Source of the DNA: Caulobacter sp. D5
GTDB lineage: Bacteria; Pseudomonadota; Alphaproteobacteria; Caulobacterales; Caulobacteraceae
NCBI RefSeq assembly: GCF_003185805.1
Contig: NZ_QHJY01000414.1
Coordinates: 1-35,834, forward strand
Reading direction: 5' to 3'
Length of the DNA stretch: 35,834 nt
The notes under the pieces were generated by a model. That model searched no databases and was not told the DNA's origin. It worked only from the letters and a program-made list of their open reading frames with translations. Shown in pieces: positions 26,121 through 33,548 of the stretch. A program made the translations under genes and the position numbers. Positions within the stretch are counted from its first letter, which is position 1. Each line of letters starts with the position of its first letter.

Positions 26121-27272
26121 ATGGCGATCGCGCGTTTCCAACGCCTATTCAAGACCCTCGAAAGTCTGTTTCCCGAACGACATCTGTATGTTCGCTCGGG
26201 CGGAGAGATGCGCGGCTACGTGCTGTCGACGGGTAAGCAACTGGCCTGCGCCGCCGGCGTCGGCGCCGCGGCCCTGTGGATGGGCGTGTGCACCGCAGCG
26301 ATGATGGTCAACGCCCTGGCCGTCAGCCAGACCGACCAGGTCGTCCTCAAGCAGAAAGCCTATTACGAGCGGCTCAACGCCGACCGTCAGGCCCGCCTCA
26401 ACAGCGCTGTCGCCCAGCTGTCGGCCACCAGCGGCTCGCTCGACGAACTGGCCGCCTCGGTCGAGAAGCGCCACGCGGCGCTCGCCCTGCTGGTTAGCGA
26501 CTTCAAGGGCGCGCCCGGCGCCGCCCAGGCCCTGGCCGTGGGCAAGCCGACCCTCGCCGACGCTTCGCCGGTCGAGCGCATCCAGGCCACCCGCATCGAC
26601 CAGGAGCGCCTGATCGACGCCGCCGAAGGCTTCGCCAAGAGCCGGGCCGAGCGCCTGCGCCTGGCCATGCGCATGGCCGGCCTCGACGCCGGCAGCTTCA
26701 CCGGCCGCGGCTCGGGCCTCGGCGGTCCGCTGATCGAGGCCAAGGATCCCCGCGCGCTTGCCGCCGTGCTCGACGTCGACGAAGAATTCGCCAGCCGCAT
26801 CCACCGCGCCGCCAGCGACATGTCCGACATGCGCTCGCTGTCCAGCGCCGCCCAGCGCCTGCCCTTCTATCGCCCGACCTCGAACCCGGCCCTGTCGAGC
26901 AGCTACGGCGTCCGCTTCGACCCGTTCACCCATCGCCCGGCCTTCCATTCGGGCCTCGACTTCCCCGGCGCTTTCTACACGCCGATCATGGCCACGGCGC
27001 CCGGCGTCATCTCGTTCACCGGCGTGCGCTCGGGCTACGGCAACACCGTCGAGATCGACCACGGCGGCGGCTTCAAGACCCGCTACGCCCACCTGCAGGC
27101 CATTGCGGTCCGGGTCGGCCAGCGCGTCTCGATCGGCCAGCGCGTCGGCGCCATGGGCTCCACCGGCCGCTCCACCGGCCCGCATCTCCACTACGAGGTC
27201 TGGGTCAACGGCCGCGCCCAGAACCCCAACCGTTTCCTGAAGGCAGGCGAGTATGTTCAGCAAGCCAGCTAA
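26121..27272 (+). CDS. M23 (LytM) family peptidoglycan endopeptidase
   Basis: A 383-residue inner-membrane protein with the catalytic domain outside. A cytoplasmic basic stretch (1-38) precedes one transmembrane helix (~40-62), a coiled-coil and Ala-rich stalk (~70-180) and a LytM domain (~250-375). Zinc ligands His276 and Asp280 ('HSGLD') and His357, with His324 ('RYAH') and His355 ('HLH'), are all intact, so it should cleave peptide crosslinks. Its 3' end overlaps the bactofilin gene by 20 bases. M23 peptidases coupled to bactofilins shape cells in related stalked bacteria and in Helicobacter. Confidence 0.93.
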   Translation: MAIARFQRLFKTLESLFPERHLYVRSGGEMRGYVLSTGKQLACAAGVGAAALWMGVCTAAMMVNALAVSQTDQVVLKQKAYYERLNADRQARLNSAVAQLSATSGSLDELAASVEKRHAALALLVSDFKGAPGAAQALAVGKPTLADASPVERIQATRIDQERLIDAAEGFAKSRAERLRLAMRMAGLDAGSFTGRGSGLGGPLIEAKDPRALAAVLDVDEEFASRIHRAASDMSDMRSLSSAAQRLPFYRPTSNPALSSSYGVRFDPFTHRPAFHSGLDFPGAFYTPIMATAPGVISFTGVRSGYGNTVEIDHGGGFKTRYAHLQAIAVRVGQRVSIGQRVGAMGSTGRSTGPHLHYEVWVNGRAQNPNRFLKAGEYVQQAS

Positions 27273-27750
27273 GGGGTCCAAGACCCAGCCCCAGATCGAG
27301 CCGCTGCCGCTGACCCCGGCCGCGCCCGCCGTCGAGCCGGCCCGCAAGGCCCCGCCGCGCGTGGCCTCACTGATCTCGTCGGACATCACCATCGAGGGCG
27401 GCGTCAACGGCGACGGCGAACTGCAGATCGACGGCGTGGTGCGCGGCGACGTCCGCGTCGGCCGCCTGACCGTCGGCGAGACCGGCCATGTCGAGGGCGG
27501 CGTCTACGCCGAGGTGGTGGAAGTGCGCGGCCGCGTGGTCGGCGCCGTCACCGCCAAGCAGGTGCGCCTCTACGGCACGGCCTATGTCGACGGCGACATC
27601 ACCCACGAGCAGCTGGCCATGGAAACCGGCGCCTTCTTCCAGGGCCGCAGCCTGAAGTTCCAGCGCCAGGCCCCGCCGCAGGCCGCGCCGGTCTCGGCGG
27701 CGCCCGCGCCCGTCGCGGACCTGACGCTGACGGCCCGACCGGTGGGCTGA
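27253..27750 (+). CDS. bacA: Bactofilin (BacA-like)
   Basis: A 165-residue cytoskeletal protein. A disordered Pro/Ala-rich N-terminus (1-38) leads into the right-handed beta-helix of the bactofilin (DUF583) domain (~40-140), with regular 'I.G...G.L.IDG.V.GDV' type turns, then a Pro/Ala-rich tail. Bactofilins polymerise without nucleotide and, in C. crescentus, BacA gathers wall enzymes at the stalk base. The start lies inside the end of the peptidase gene, so the two are translated together, consistent with a direct partnership. Confidence 0.95.
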   Translation: MFSKPAKGSKTQPQIEPLPLTPAAPAVEPARKAPPRVASLISSDITIEGGVNGDGELQIDGVVRGDVRVGRLTVGETGHVEGGVYAEVVEVRGRVVGAVTAKQVRLYGTAYVDGDITHEQLAMETGAFFQGRSLKFQRQAPPQAAPVSAAPAPVADLTLTARPVG

Positions 27751-27765
27751 AGCTAAGGCCCGCGC

Positions 27766-27800
27766 CCAAAAGAAAAACGCCCCGGATCACTCCGGGGCGT
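27766..27800 (-). terminator. Rho-independent terminator of prfB
   Basis: ACGCCCCGGA (27777-27786) and TCCGGGGCGT (27791-27800) form a 10-base-pair stem. On the minus strand it is followed by TTTTTCTTTT. It may also stop + strand transcripts from bacA, though without a U-tract on that side. Confidence 0.92.
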
Positions 27801-27828
27801 TCGTCGCTTCAGGCCAGACCCAAGAGCC

Positions 27829-28948
27829 TCAGCCCTCGGCGTCCCGCGTCGCGCCGACCCGCTGGGCCAGCGAGGCGCCCATGAAGGCGTCCAGGTCGCC
27901 GTCGAGCACGCCGGCGGTGTCGGAGGTCTCGACGTTGGTCCGCAGGTCCTTGACCATCTGGTACGGCTGCAGGACGTACGACCGGATCTGGTGACCCCAG
28001 CCGATGTCGGTCTTCTGGTCGTGCAGCGCCTGCTGGGCGGCTTCACGCTTCTGAAGTTCAGCCTCGTACATCCGGGCGCGCAGCATCTTCCAGGCCTCGT
28101 CGCGGTTCTGGTGCTGCGAGCGGCCGGCCTGGCAGGCCACCACGATGCCGGTCGGGATGTGCGTCAGACGCACGGCCGAGTCGGTCTTGTTGATGTGCTG
28201 CCCGCCGGCCCCGGAGGCCCGGTAGGTGTCGGTGCGCACGTCCGACGGGTTGATGTCGATCTCGATCGTGTCGTCGATGACCGGATAGACCCAGGCCGAG
28301 GCGAACGAGGTGTGGCGCCGGGCGCTGCTGTCATAGGGGCTGATCCGCACCAGACGGTGCACGCCGGCCTCGGTCTTCAGCCACCCGTAAGCGTTCGCGC
28401 CCTTGACCAGCAGCGTGGCCGACTTGATGCCGGCCTGATCGCCGTCGGTCTCTTCGACCAGCTCGGTGGTCATGCCATGGGCGTTGGCCCAGCGGGTGTA
28501 CATCCGCAGCAGGATGCCCGCCCAGTCGCACGACTCGGTGCCGCCGGCCCCGGAGTTGATTTCGATATAGGCGTCGTTGCCGTCGGCCTCGCCCGACAGC
28601 AGGGCCTCGAGTTCGGCCCGGGCGGCGCGTTCCTTGATGGCCTTCAGCTGGGCGCGGGCGTCGTTGAGGGTGTCCTCGTCGGACTCCATCTCGGCCAGTT
28701 CGGCATATTCGAGCGCGTCCTTGACGTCGCGTTCGATGCTCTGGACGGCCTCGACCTTGGCGGCCAGGTTGGCGCGCTCGCGCGACACGGCCTGGGCTTC
28801 GGACGGACGGTCCCACAGCGTCGGATCTTCGACCCGCGCGTTCAGTTCATCGAGTTTTCTAAGGGCGACATCCCAGTCAAAGACGCCTCCTGAGCAGTCC
28901 AACGGACTGCTCGATGTCGGCCGCGGCGGCCTCGACATCCGGTCTCAT
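27829..28948 (-). CDS. prfB: Peptide chain release factor 2, with +1 programmed frameshift
   Basis: RF2 ends translation at UGA and UAA. The gene opens at ATG 28948 and reads 23 codons to an in-frame TGA at 28879-28877. The site is AGGAGG, three bases, CTT TGA C, the same layout as E. coli prfB. Shifting +1 at CTT joins the second frame (28878-27829) and gives a 372-residue protein. The '[12 protein letters not shown]' block carries the catalytic GGQ. The stop-codon recognition tripeptide reads SPY rather than the usual SPF ('[15 protein letters not shown]'). GGAG stands before ATG 28948. RF2 scarcity raises frameshifting, giving self-control. Confidence 0.96.
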
Positions 28949-28963
28949 CACGTAGCTCCGTGA

Positions 28964-28997
28964 CACAAAGTAAGGGCGCGGGACATAGCCCGCGCCC
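28964..28997 (-). terminator. Rho-independent terminator after the PBP1A gene
   Basis: GGGCGCGGG (28974-28982) pairs with CCCGCGCCC (28989-28997). On the minus strand it is followed by TTACTTTGTG. A second stem, GGGGCGG/CCGCCCC (29012-29030), lies just before it. Confidence 0.8.
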
Positions 28998-29043
28998 GGA
29001 GTCGGCGCAATGGGGCGGCGCAACCGCCCCGGCTCCTCGAGAC

Positions 29044-31425
29044 CTAATAGAGCCCGCTGATGTCCGGCTGCTTGGGCTGCTGCCTGGGCTGAGGTTCGGA
29101 CGGCGAAGGCTGGCCGGTCGGCACGCCGTTGGGCCAGGCGTCGCCGTAGGAGATCGGGCCGCCGGTCGGGGTCGGCGCCGCCACCTTGGGCTCTGTGCCC
29201 GGACGGAAGGCCTCGCGCACGCCGCGCACCATGGCGAACTTGGCGGTCTTGGGCGGCTTGAAGTCGGTCTTGGGCTGGTCCTTCAAAGCCACCTTCATGA
29301 AGTCGATGAACACCGGCACGGCGTCCTGCGAGCCGGTCTCGCCCTCGCCCAGCGAGCGGTTGTCGTCGAAGCCCACGAACACGCCGACGATCAGGTTGGG
29401 CGAATAGCCGATGAACCAGGCGCTGCGGTACTCGTTGGTCGTGCCGGTCTTGCCGGCCAGCGGATAGCCCAGCTGGCTGACCGAAGCGGCCGTGCCGCGC
29501 TGGACCACGCCCTGCAGCATCGAGGTGACCTGGTAGGCCGTGACCGGGTCCATCACCTGCTCGCCCGGCGCGGTGACGCGCGGGCTCTCGTCGCCGTTGA
29601 AGCCGGCGGTGCAGCGCGGGCAGTCGCGCTTGTCGGCCCGGAAGATCACCTTGCCCTCGCGGTCCTGCACCAGCTCGATCAGGTGCGGCTCGATACGGCG
29701 GCCGCCGTTGGCGAACGGCGCATAGGCCGAGGTGATCTTGAACGGCGTGGTCTCGCCCGCGCCCAGAGCCATGGCCAGCACCGGCGACATGTCGCGCACA
29801 ACGCCGGTCTTCTTGGCCATCTCGATGATCTTCTTCATGCCCACGCCCTGGGCCAGGCGCACGGTCATGGCGTTGATCGAGCGCTCCAGGCCCTTGCGCA
29901 GCGGCAGGGCGCCGTAGAACTTCTTCTCGTAGTTCTCCGGGCTCCAGTCCTGGCCGTTGGCGCCCTTGAAGGTGATGGCGCTGTCCAGGATGACGCTGGC
30001 CGGCGTGTAGCCGTTCTCCAGGGCCGTGGCGTAGACGAACGGCTTGAACGACGAGCCGGGCTGACGCATCGCCTGGGTGGCGCGGTTGAAGTTCGACAGC
30101 GAGAACGAATAGCCGCCCACCAGGGCCACCACGCGGCCGGTATAGGGCTCGATGGCCACCAGGGCGCCGTTGACGGCCGGAACCTGCCTCAGGCGATAGG
30201 TCGACGTGCCCTCGACCTGCTCGACGAACACCAGGTCGCCGGTCTTCAGGCCCTTGCCGGCCTTGGCCCAGACGATGTCCTCGCCGGCCAGGGTCCCCTG
30301 CCCTTCGCCCTTGATCAGGCGCACGCCGCCGCCGGCCGAGGTGACCACGGCCGCGCGCCAGCCGCGGCGCTCCGCCGGCGGACGCTTGGCCTGGGCGGCC
30401 TTCTCCCAGCCCTCGTCCAGGCTCTCGACATGGCCCCAGGCCCCGCGCCAGCCGTGGCGGCGGTCATAGTGCTCCAGCCCGTCCATCAGCGAGGCCCGCG
30501 CGGCGGTCTGCAGCTTCGGGTCCAGCGTGGTGCGCATGTAGTAGCCGCCCTCGTTCAGGCGGTCGCCCAGGGTGGCCATGCCGCGCTGGCGCACTTCCTC
30601 GACGAAGTAGTCGGCGTCGCGATAGGCCGCGCGCTTGGGGGCCGGCTGCACGACCAGGTCCTCGGCCATCGCCTTTTCGGCGTCGGCGCGGCTGACCCAG
30701 CCCAGCTCGGCCATCTGGCCCAGGATCCAGTCGCGACGGGCCTTCGCCTTGGCCTTGTTGCGGATTGGGTGATAGTTGTCCGGTCCCTTGGGCAAGGCCG
30801 CCAGATAGGCGCTTTCGGCCAGGGACAGTTCGGGCAGCGACTTGCCGAAATAGTTGTAGGCGGCCGCGCCGACGCCGAACGAGCGATAGCCCAGCCAGAT
30901 TTCGTTCAGGTACAGCTCAAGGATCTGCTGCTTGTCGAGCGACTGCTCCAGGCGGCGGGCCAGGATCGCTTCCTTGAACTTCCGGCCCACCGTGGCGTCG
31001 CTGGTCAGCAGGACGTTCTTGGCCACCTGCTGGGTGATGGTCGAGCCACCTTCCAGGCGCCGGCCGCGCATGGCGTTGCCGACGTTCTTGAGCATGGCGC
31101 GCGAGAAGCCGCCGACGTCGACGCCGCCGTGCTTGAAGAAGTTGCGGTCCTCGGCGGCCATGAAGGCCTGGGCCAGCTGCGGCGGGATCTGGTCGTAGGG
31201 AACGAAGATCCGGCGCTCCTTGGAGTACTCGCCGATCAGGGTGCCGTCCCAGGCATAGACGCGCGTCGCCGTCGGCGGACGGTAGTCCTGCAGCTCGCCA
31301 GCGTCCGGCATGTCGTGGAACAGCCACGCGGCGTAGATGGCGATGGCGAACCCCGCCACCGCGATCGTCGACAGAACCGCGACGCCGGCTATGGCGATCC
31401 ATCTTTCGGCGGGCTTCAAGTCCAC
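29044..31425 (-). CDS. pbp1A: Bifunctional penicillin-binding protein 1A
   Basis: A 793-residue class A PBP that polymerises glycan and crosslinks peptidoglycan in the periplasm. One N-terminal membrane helix (~10-35) is followed by the GT51 domain with Glu92 in 'AAEDRNFFKHGG', 'GGSTITQQVAKN' and 'LNEIWLG'. The transpeptidase has Ser458-x-x-Lys461 ('GSSFKPF'), an SxN motif ('RSINAM') and 'AGKTGTT'. A Cys pair ('DCPRC') lies in the transpeptidase region. The tail is Pro/Gln-rich. The start is GTG 31425 with GGAG five bases upstream. Next to amiC, prfB, bactofilin and M23 genes, it belongs to a wall-growth block. Confidence 0.95.
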   Translation of the reverse strand: MDLKPAERWIAIAGVAVLSTIAVAGFAIAIYAAWLFHDMPDAGELQDYRPPTATRVYAWDGTLIGEYSKERRIFVPYDQIPPQLAQAFMAAEDRNFFKHGGVDVGGFSRAMLKNVGNAMRGRRLEGGSTITQQVAKNVLLTSDATVGRKFKEAILARRLEQSLDKQQILELYLNEIWLGYRSFGVGAAAYNYFGKSLPELSLAESAYLAALPKGPDNYHPIRNKAKAKARRDWILGQMAELGWVSRADAEKAMAEDLVVQPAPKRAAYRDADYFVEEVRQRGMATLGDRLNEGGYYMRTTLDPKLQTAARASLMDGLEHYDRRHGWRGAWGHVESLDEGWEKAAQAKRPPAERRGWRAAVVTSAGGGVRLIKGEGQGTLAGEDIVWAKAGKGLKTGDLVFVEQVEGTSTYRLRQVPAVNGALVAIEPYTGRVVALVGGYSFSLSNFNRATQAMRQPGSSFKPFVYATALENGYTPASVILDSAITFKGANGQDWSPENYEKKFYGALPLRKGLERSINAMTVRLAQGVGMKKIIEMAKKTGVVRDMSPVLAMALGAGETTPFKITSAYAPFANGGRRIEPHLIELVQDREGKVIFRADKRDCPRCTAGFNGDESPRVTAPGEQVMDPVTAYQVTSMLQGVVQRGTAASVSQLGYPLAGKTGTTNEYRSAWFIGYSPNLIVGVFVGFDDNRSLGEGETGSQDAVPVFIDFMKVALKDQPKTDFKPPKTAKFAMVRGVREAFRPGTEPKVAAPTPTGGPISYGDAWPNGVPTGQPSPSEPQPRQQPKQPDISGLY

Positions 31426-31597
31426 GCGGCCTCCGTCGAGCGGCGCGGGGGTCGCGCGCTCAAATCATCTCAAGCGATGGCTGTAACCCGCATCGGGCGA
31501 GGCGCCAACGCCCCTGCCCTCCTGCCACTCTTCCCGAAGGTCATCGCCCGGCTTGTCCCAGCGCCCCAGTCGGCGCCTGACGACCGACACCAAACAT

Positions 31598-31738
31598 CGT
31601 CATCCCGGCCGGAGCGAAGCGCAGAGCCGGGACCCAGGGGCCGCCGCATTGCGTTGGCGCCCGCTGGGGCGGATGGACTGAACGCGACGCCCAGTCCCCC
31701 GGGTCCCGGATAGCCTCTGCGAGGCTTCCGGGATGACG
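31598..31738. repeat. Nested palindromic intergenic element
   Basis: The ends CGTCATCCCGG (31598-31608) and CCGGGATGACG (31728-31738) are exact reverse complements. Inside them, CCGGGACCC (about 31627) faces GGGTCCCGG (about 31701). The 141-base unit can fold into one long arm. It lies in the 381-base gap between amiC and pbp1A (31426-31806), which otherwise should hold the pbp1A promoter. Confidence 0.85.
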
Positions 31739-31806
31739 AAAGATCTTATGCCGTTGATATTATTGGATTGCCCGGGAGGAGCATCAGGCCCTGGCGGGCA
31801 ACCGCC

Positions 31807-33003
31807 TCAGCGCGCCGCCATCCGGGTCTGGGCGGCGAAATAGGTCTCGATCGAGCCGGCCACCGCGCCCATCAGGCGTTCGCGTCCCGAAGCGCTCTTC
31901 AGCAGCTTCTCGTCCTCGACATTGGTCATGAAACCCATTTCCAGCAACACGGCCGGAACGTCGGGCGCCAGCAGCACGATGAAGCCGGCGTCGCGGTGGC
32001 TGCGGCGCAGCAGCACGGTCTCGTCGCCGACCTTCTCCAGCAGGGTCTCGGCGAAGGCGGCCGAACGGTTCTTGGTGGCGCGCTGCGACAGGTCCAGCAG
32101 GATCTGGCCGACCGCGCGGTCGCGGCCCGGCAGGCTGGCCTTCATCAGCCAGTCGTCCTTCTCCAGCACCCGGGCGGCGCGCTCGGCGCCCTTTTCCGAC
32201 AGGGTGTAGACGCTGGCGCCTCGGGTGCCGACGTCGGGCCCCGAGTCGGCGTGCAGCGAGATGAACAGGTCCGCGTCGGCGCGGCGAGCGATCTGCACGC
32301 GCGATTCCAGCGGGATGAAGGTGTCGGTGTCGCGGGTCAGCACGACGTTGAAGCGGCCGGACTTCTCCAGCTTGGCCTTCAGCGCCTTGGCCGCGGCCAG
32401 GGTGACGTCCTTCTCGTTGGTGTTGGCGCCGGCCGAGCCGGGATCCTTGCCGCCGTGGCCGGCGTCGATGACGATCGTCTTCTTCAGCTTCAGGCCCGAG
32501 GGCTTGATCGGCGTCGAGACGGTGGTCGGGCGCATCACCGCGGCGTTGGCCGTGGCCGGATCGCTGGCGGCCAGGTCGATGACGTAGCGATAGGCGGTCG
32601 CGCCGTCGGCCGGCGGCAGCAGGAAGCGCCGCTTGACCACGGCCTTGGCCGAAAGATCCAGGGAAAGGCGCGCGCCGCCGGCGGCCTCGTCGATGACCCA
32701 GCGGTCGACCAGGCCGTGGCCCGCGCCCTGAAGATCACCCGAAACGGTCACGTTGGGCAGGCCGACCACGACTCGGCTGGCGGCCGCGCCGTCGCCGATC
32801 AGCTTGCCGACGGCCGCCCGGTCCAGGTCGATGACGACTCGGGTCTCGGCGCGGTCGCCGCCGAAGCGGACCTTCTGCACGCCGGCGGCCGGCGCCGGGC
32901 CCTGCACGGTCGCCACGGCCACGCCGGCGAGCGCTAGCGCGCCGACGATCAGCGCCGCCTTCGCCCAACCCGTTCTCGCAGCTCCGATGACGACCTTACG
33001 CAT
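31807..33003 (-). CDS. amiC: N-acetylmuramoyl-L-alanine amidase AmiC
   Basis: A 398-residue exported amidase that cuts the stem peptide from MurNAc, mainly for daughter-cell separation. The N-terminal ~40 residues are a signal peptide or anchor, residues ~42-145 an AMIN-type domain, and ~175-390 the Amidase_3 domain. Zinc ligands are His182 ('DAGHGG'), Glu197 ('NEKD') and His251 ('SLHAD'); the catalytic Glu is Glu355 ('LLEMGFMTN'). It matches the single AmiC of Caulobacter in type. It is divergent from rne. Confidence 0.94.
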   Translation of the reverse strand: MRKVVIGAARTGWAKAALIVGALALAGVAVATVQGPAPAAGVQKVRFGGDRAETRVVIDLDRAAVGKLIGDGAAASRVVVGLPNVTVSGDLQGAGHGLVDRWVIDEAAGGARLSLDLSAKAVVKRRFLLPPADGATAYRYVIDLAASDPATANAAVMRPTTVSTPIKPSGLKLKKTIVIDAGHGGKDPGSAGANTNEKDVTLAAAKALKAKLEKSGRFNVVLTRDTDTFIPLESRVQIARRADADLFISLHADSGPDVGTRGASVYTLSEKGAERAARVLEKDDWLMKASLPGRDRAVGQILLDLSQRATKNRSAAFAETLLEKVGDETVLLRRSHRDAGFIVLLAPDVPAVLLEMGFMTNVEDEKLLKSASGRERLMGAVAGSIETYFAAQTRMAAR

Positions 33004-33548
33004 TACCGCCCAGCCTGCTGGCGCTTACTTGAAAACCAATGAGGGATATCCGCACGGACGGGTAGCAAAACCGTTAAGGAAACCGATCTCTTCATCAATT
33101 TCGCTGCTTGCTCCACGGCGCTTTTCATTTGCGTCGCGTTCTTGCTAGAGTAGCGCCGTACGCAGAGCGACGTCGTCAGACGCAGCGCCTTGCGTGAGCG
33201 GTTCCCAAATGTCGGACGCGCCCCATGCGTCCCCCACGCCGGAGCCGCCGGACTTTTGAGCTTGCGGGCGACGGCCGGCCTGGGACGCGATGTCTCGGAG
33301 CCCGAACCCAACAAAGGCCCCGCGTCGGGCCTTTCGCCGCTCCCGGCGACGACGCGTCATCCGAACCGCGCCACTCCGGCGCGTCAAAGGAAACAAACGA
33401 AACCCCATGGGCTGCGCCGCACCCGATCGCCTCTGGCAACCGCCCTTCGAACTTCGCTCCGGCGAAGTCGCGGTCTGCGATGCGCGCGCCCCTCATTCAT
33501 ATCGGCGCCCGGGCCTCGCGCCCGCCGCGCGCCGTGGAGATTCCCTGT
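33004..33548 (+). promoter_or_regulatory. Long structured 5' leader of rne
   Basis: No convincing gene lies in these 545 bases. Perfect hairpins are AAAGGCCC/GGGCCTTT (33313-33334), CGCGCC/GGCGCG (near 33367-33383) and ACTTCGC-TCCG-GCGAAGT (33451-33468). Between the last two is an unstructured A-rich stretch around 33389-33402. A 73-codon frame from ATG 33405 overlaps the rne start in another phase. In E. coli, RNase E limits its own mRNA through a long leader; the same may hold here. Confidence 0.5.

Noticed and set aside
28960-31713. A 917-codon + strand frame opposite pbp1A
   Set aside because: It mirrors PBP1A codons and lacks any recognisable fold; no ribosome site.
31768-32937. A 389-codon + strand frame opposite amiC
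   Set aside because: Antisense shadow of the amidase gene with no domains.
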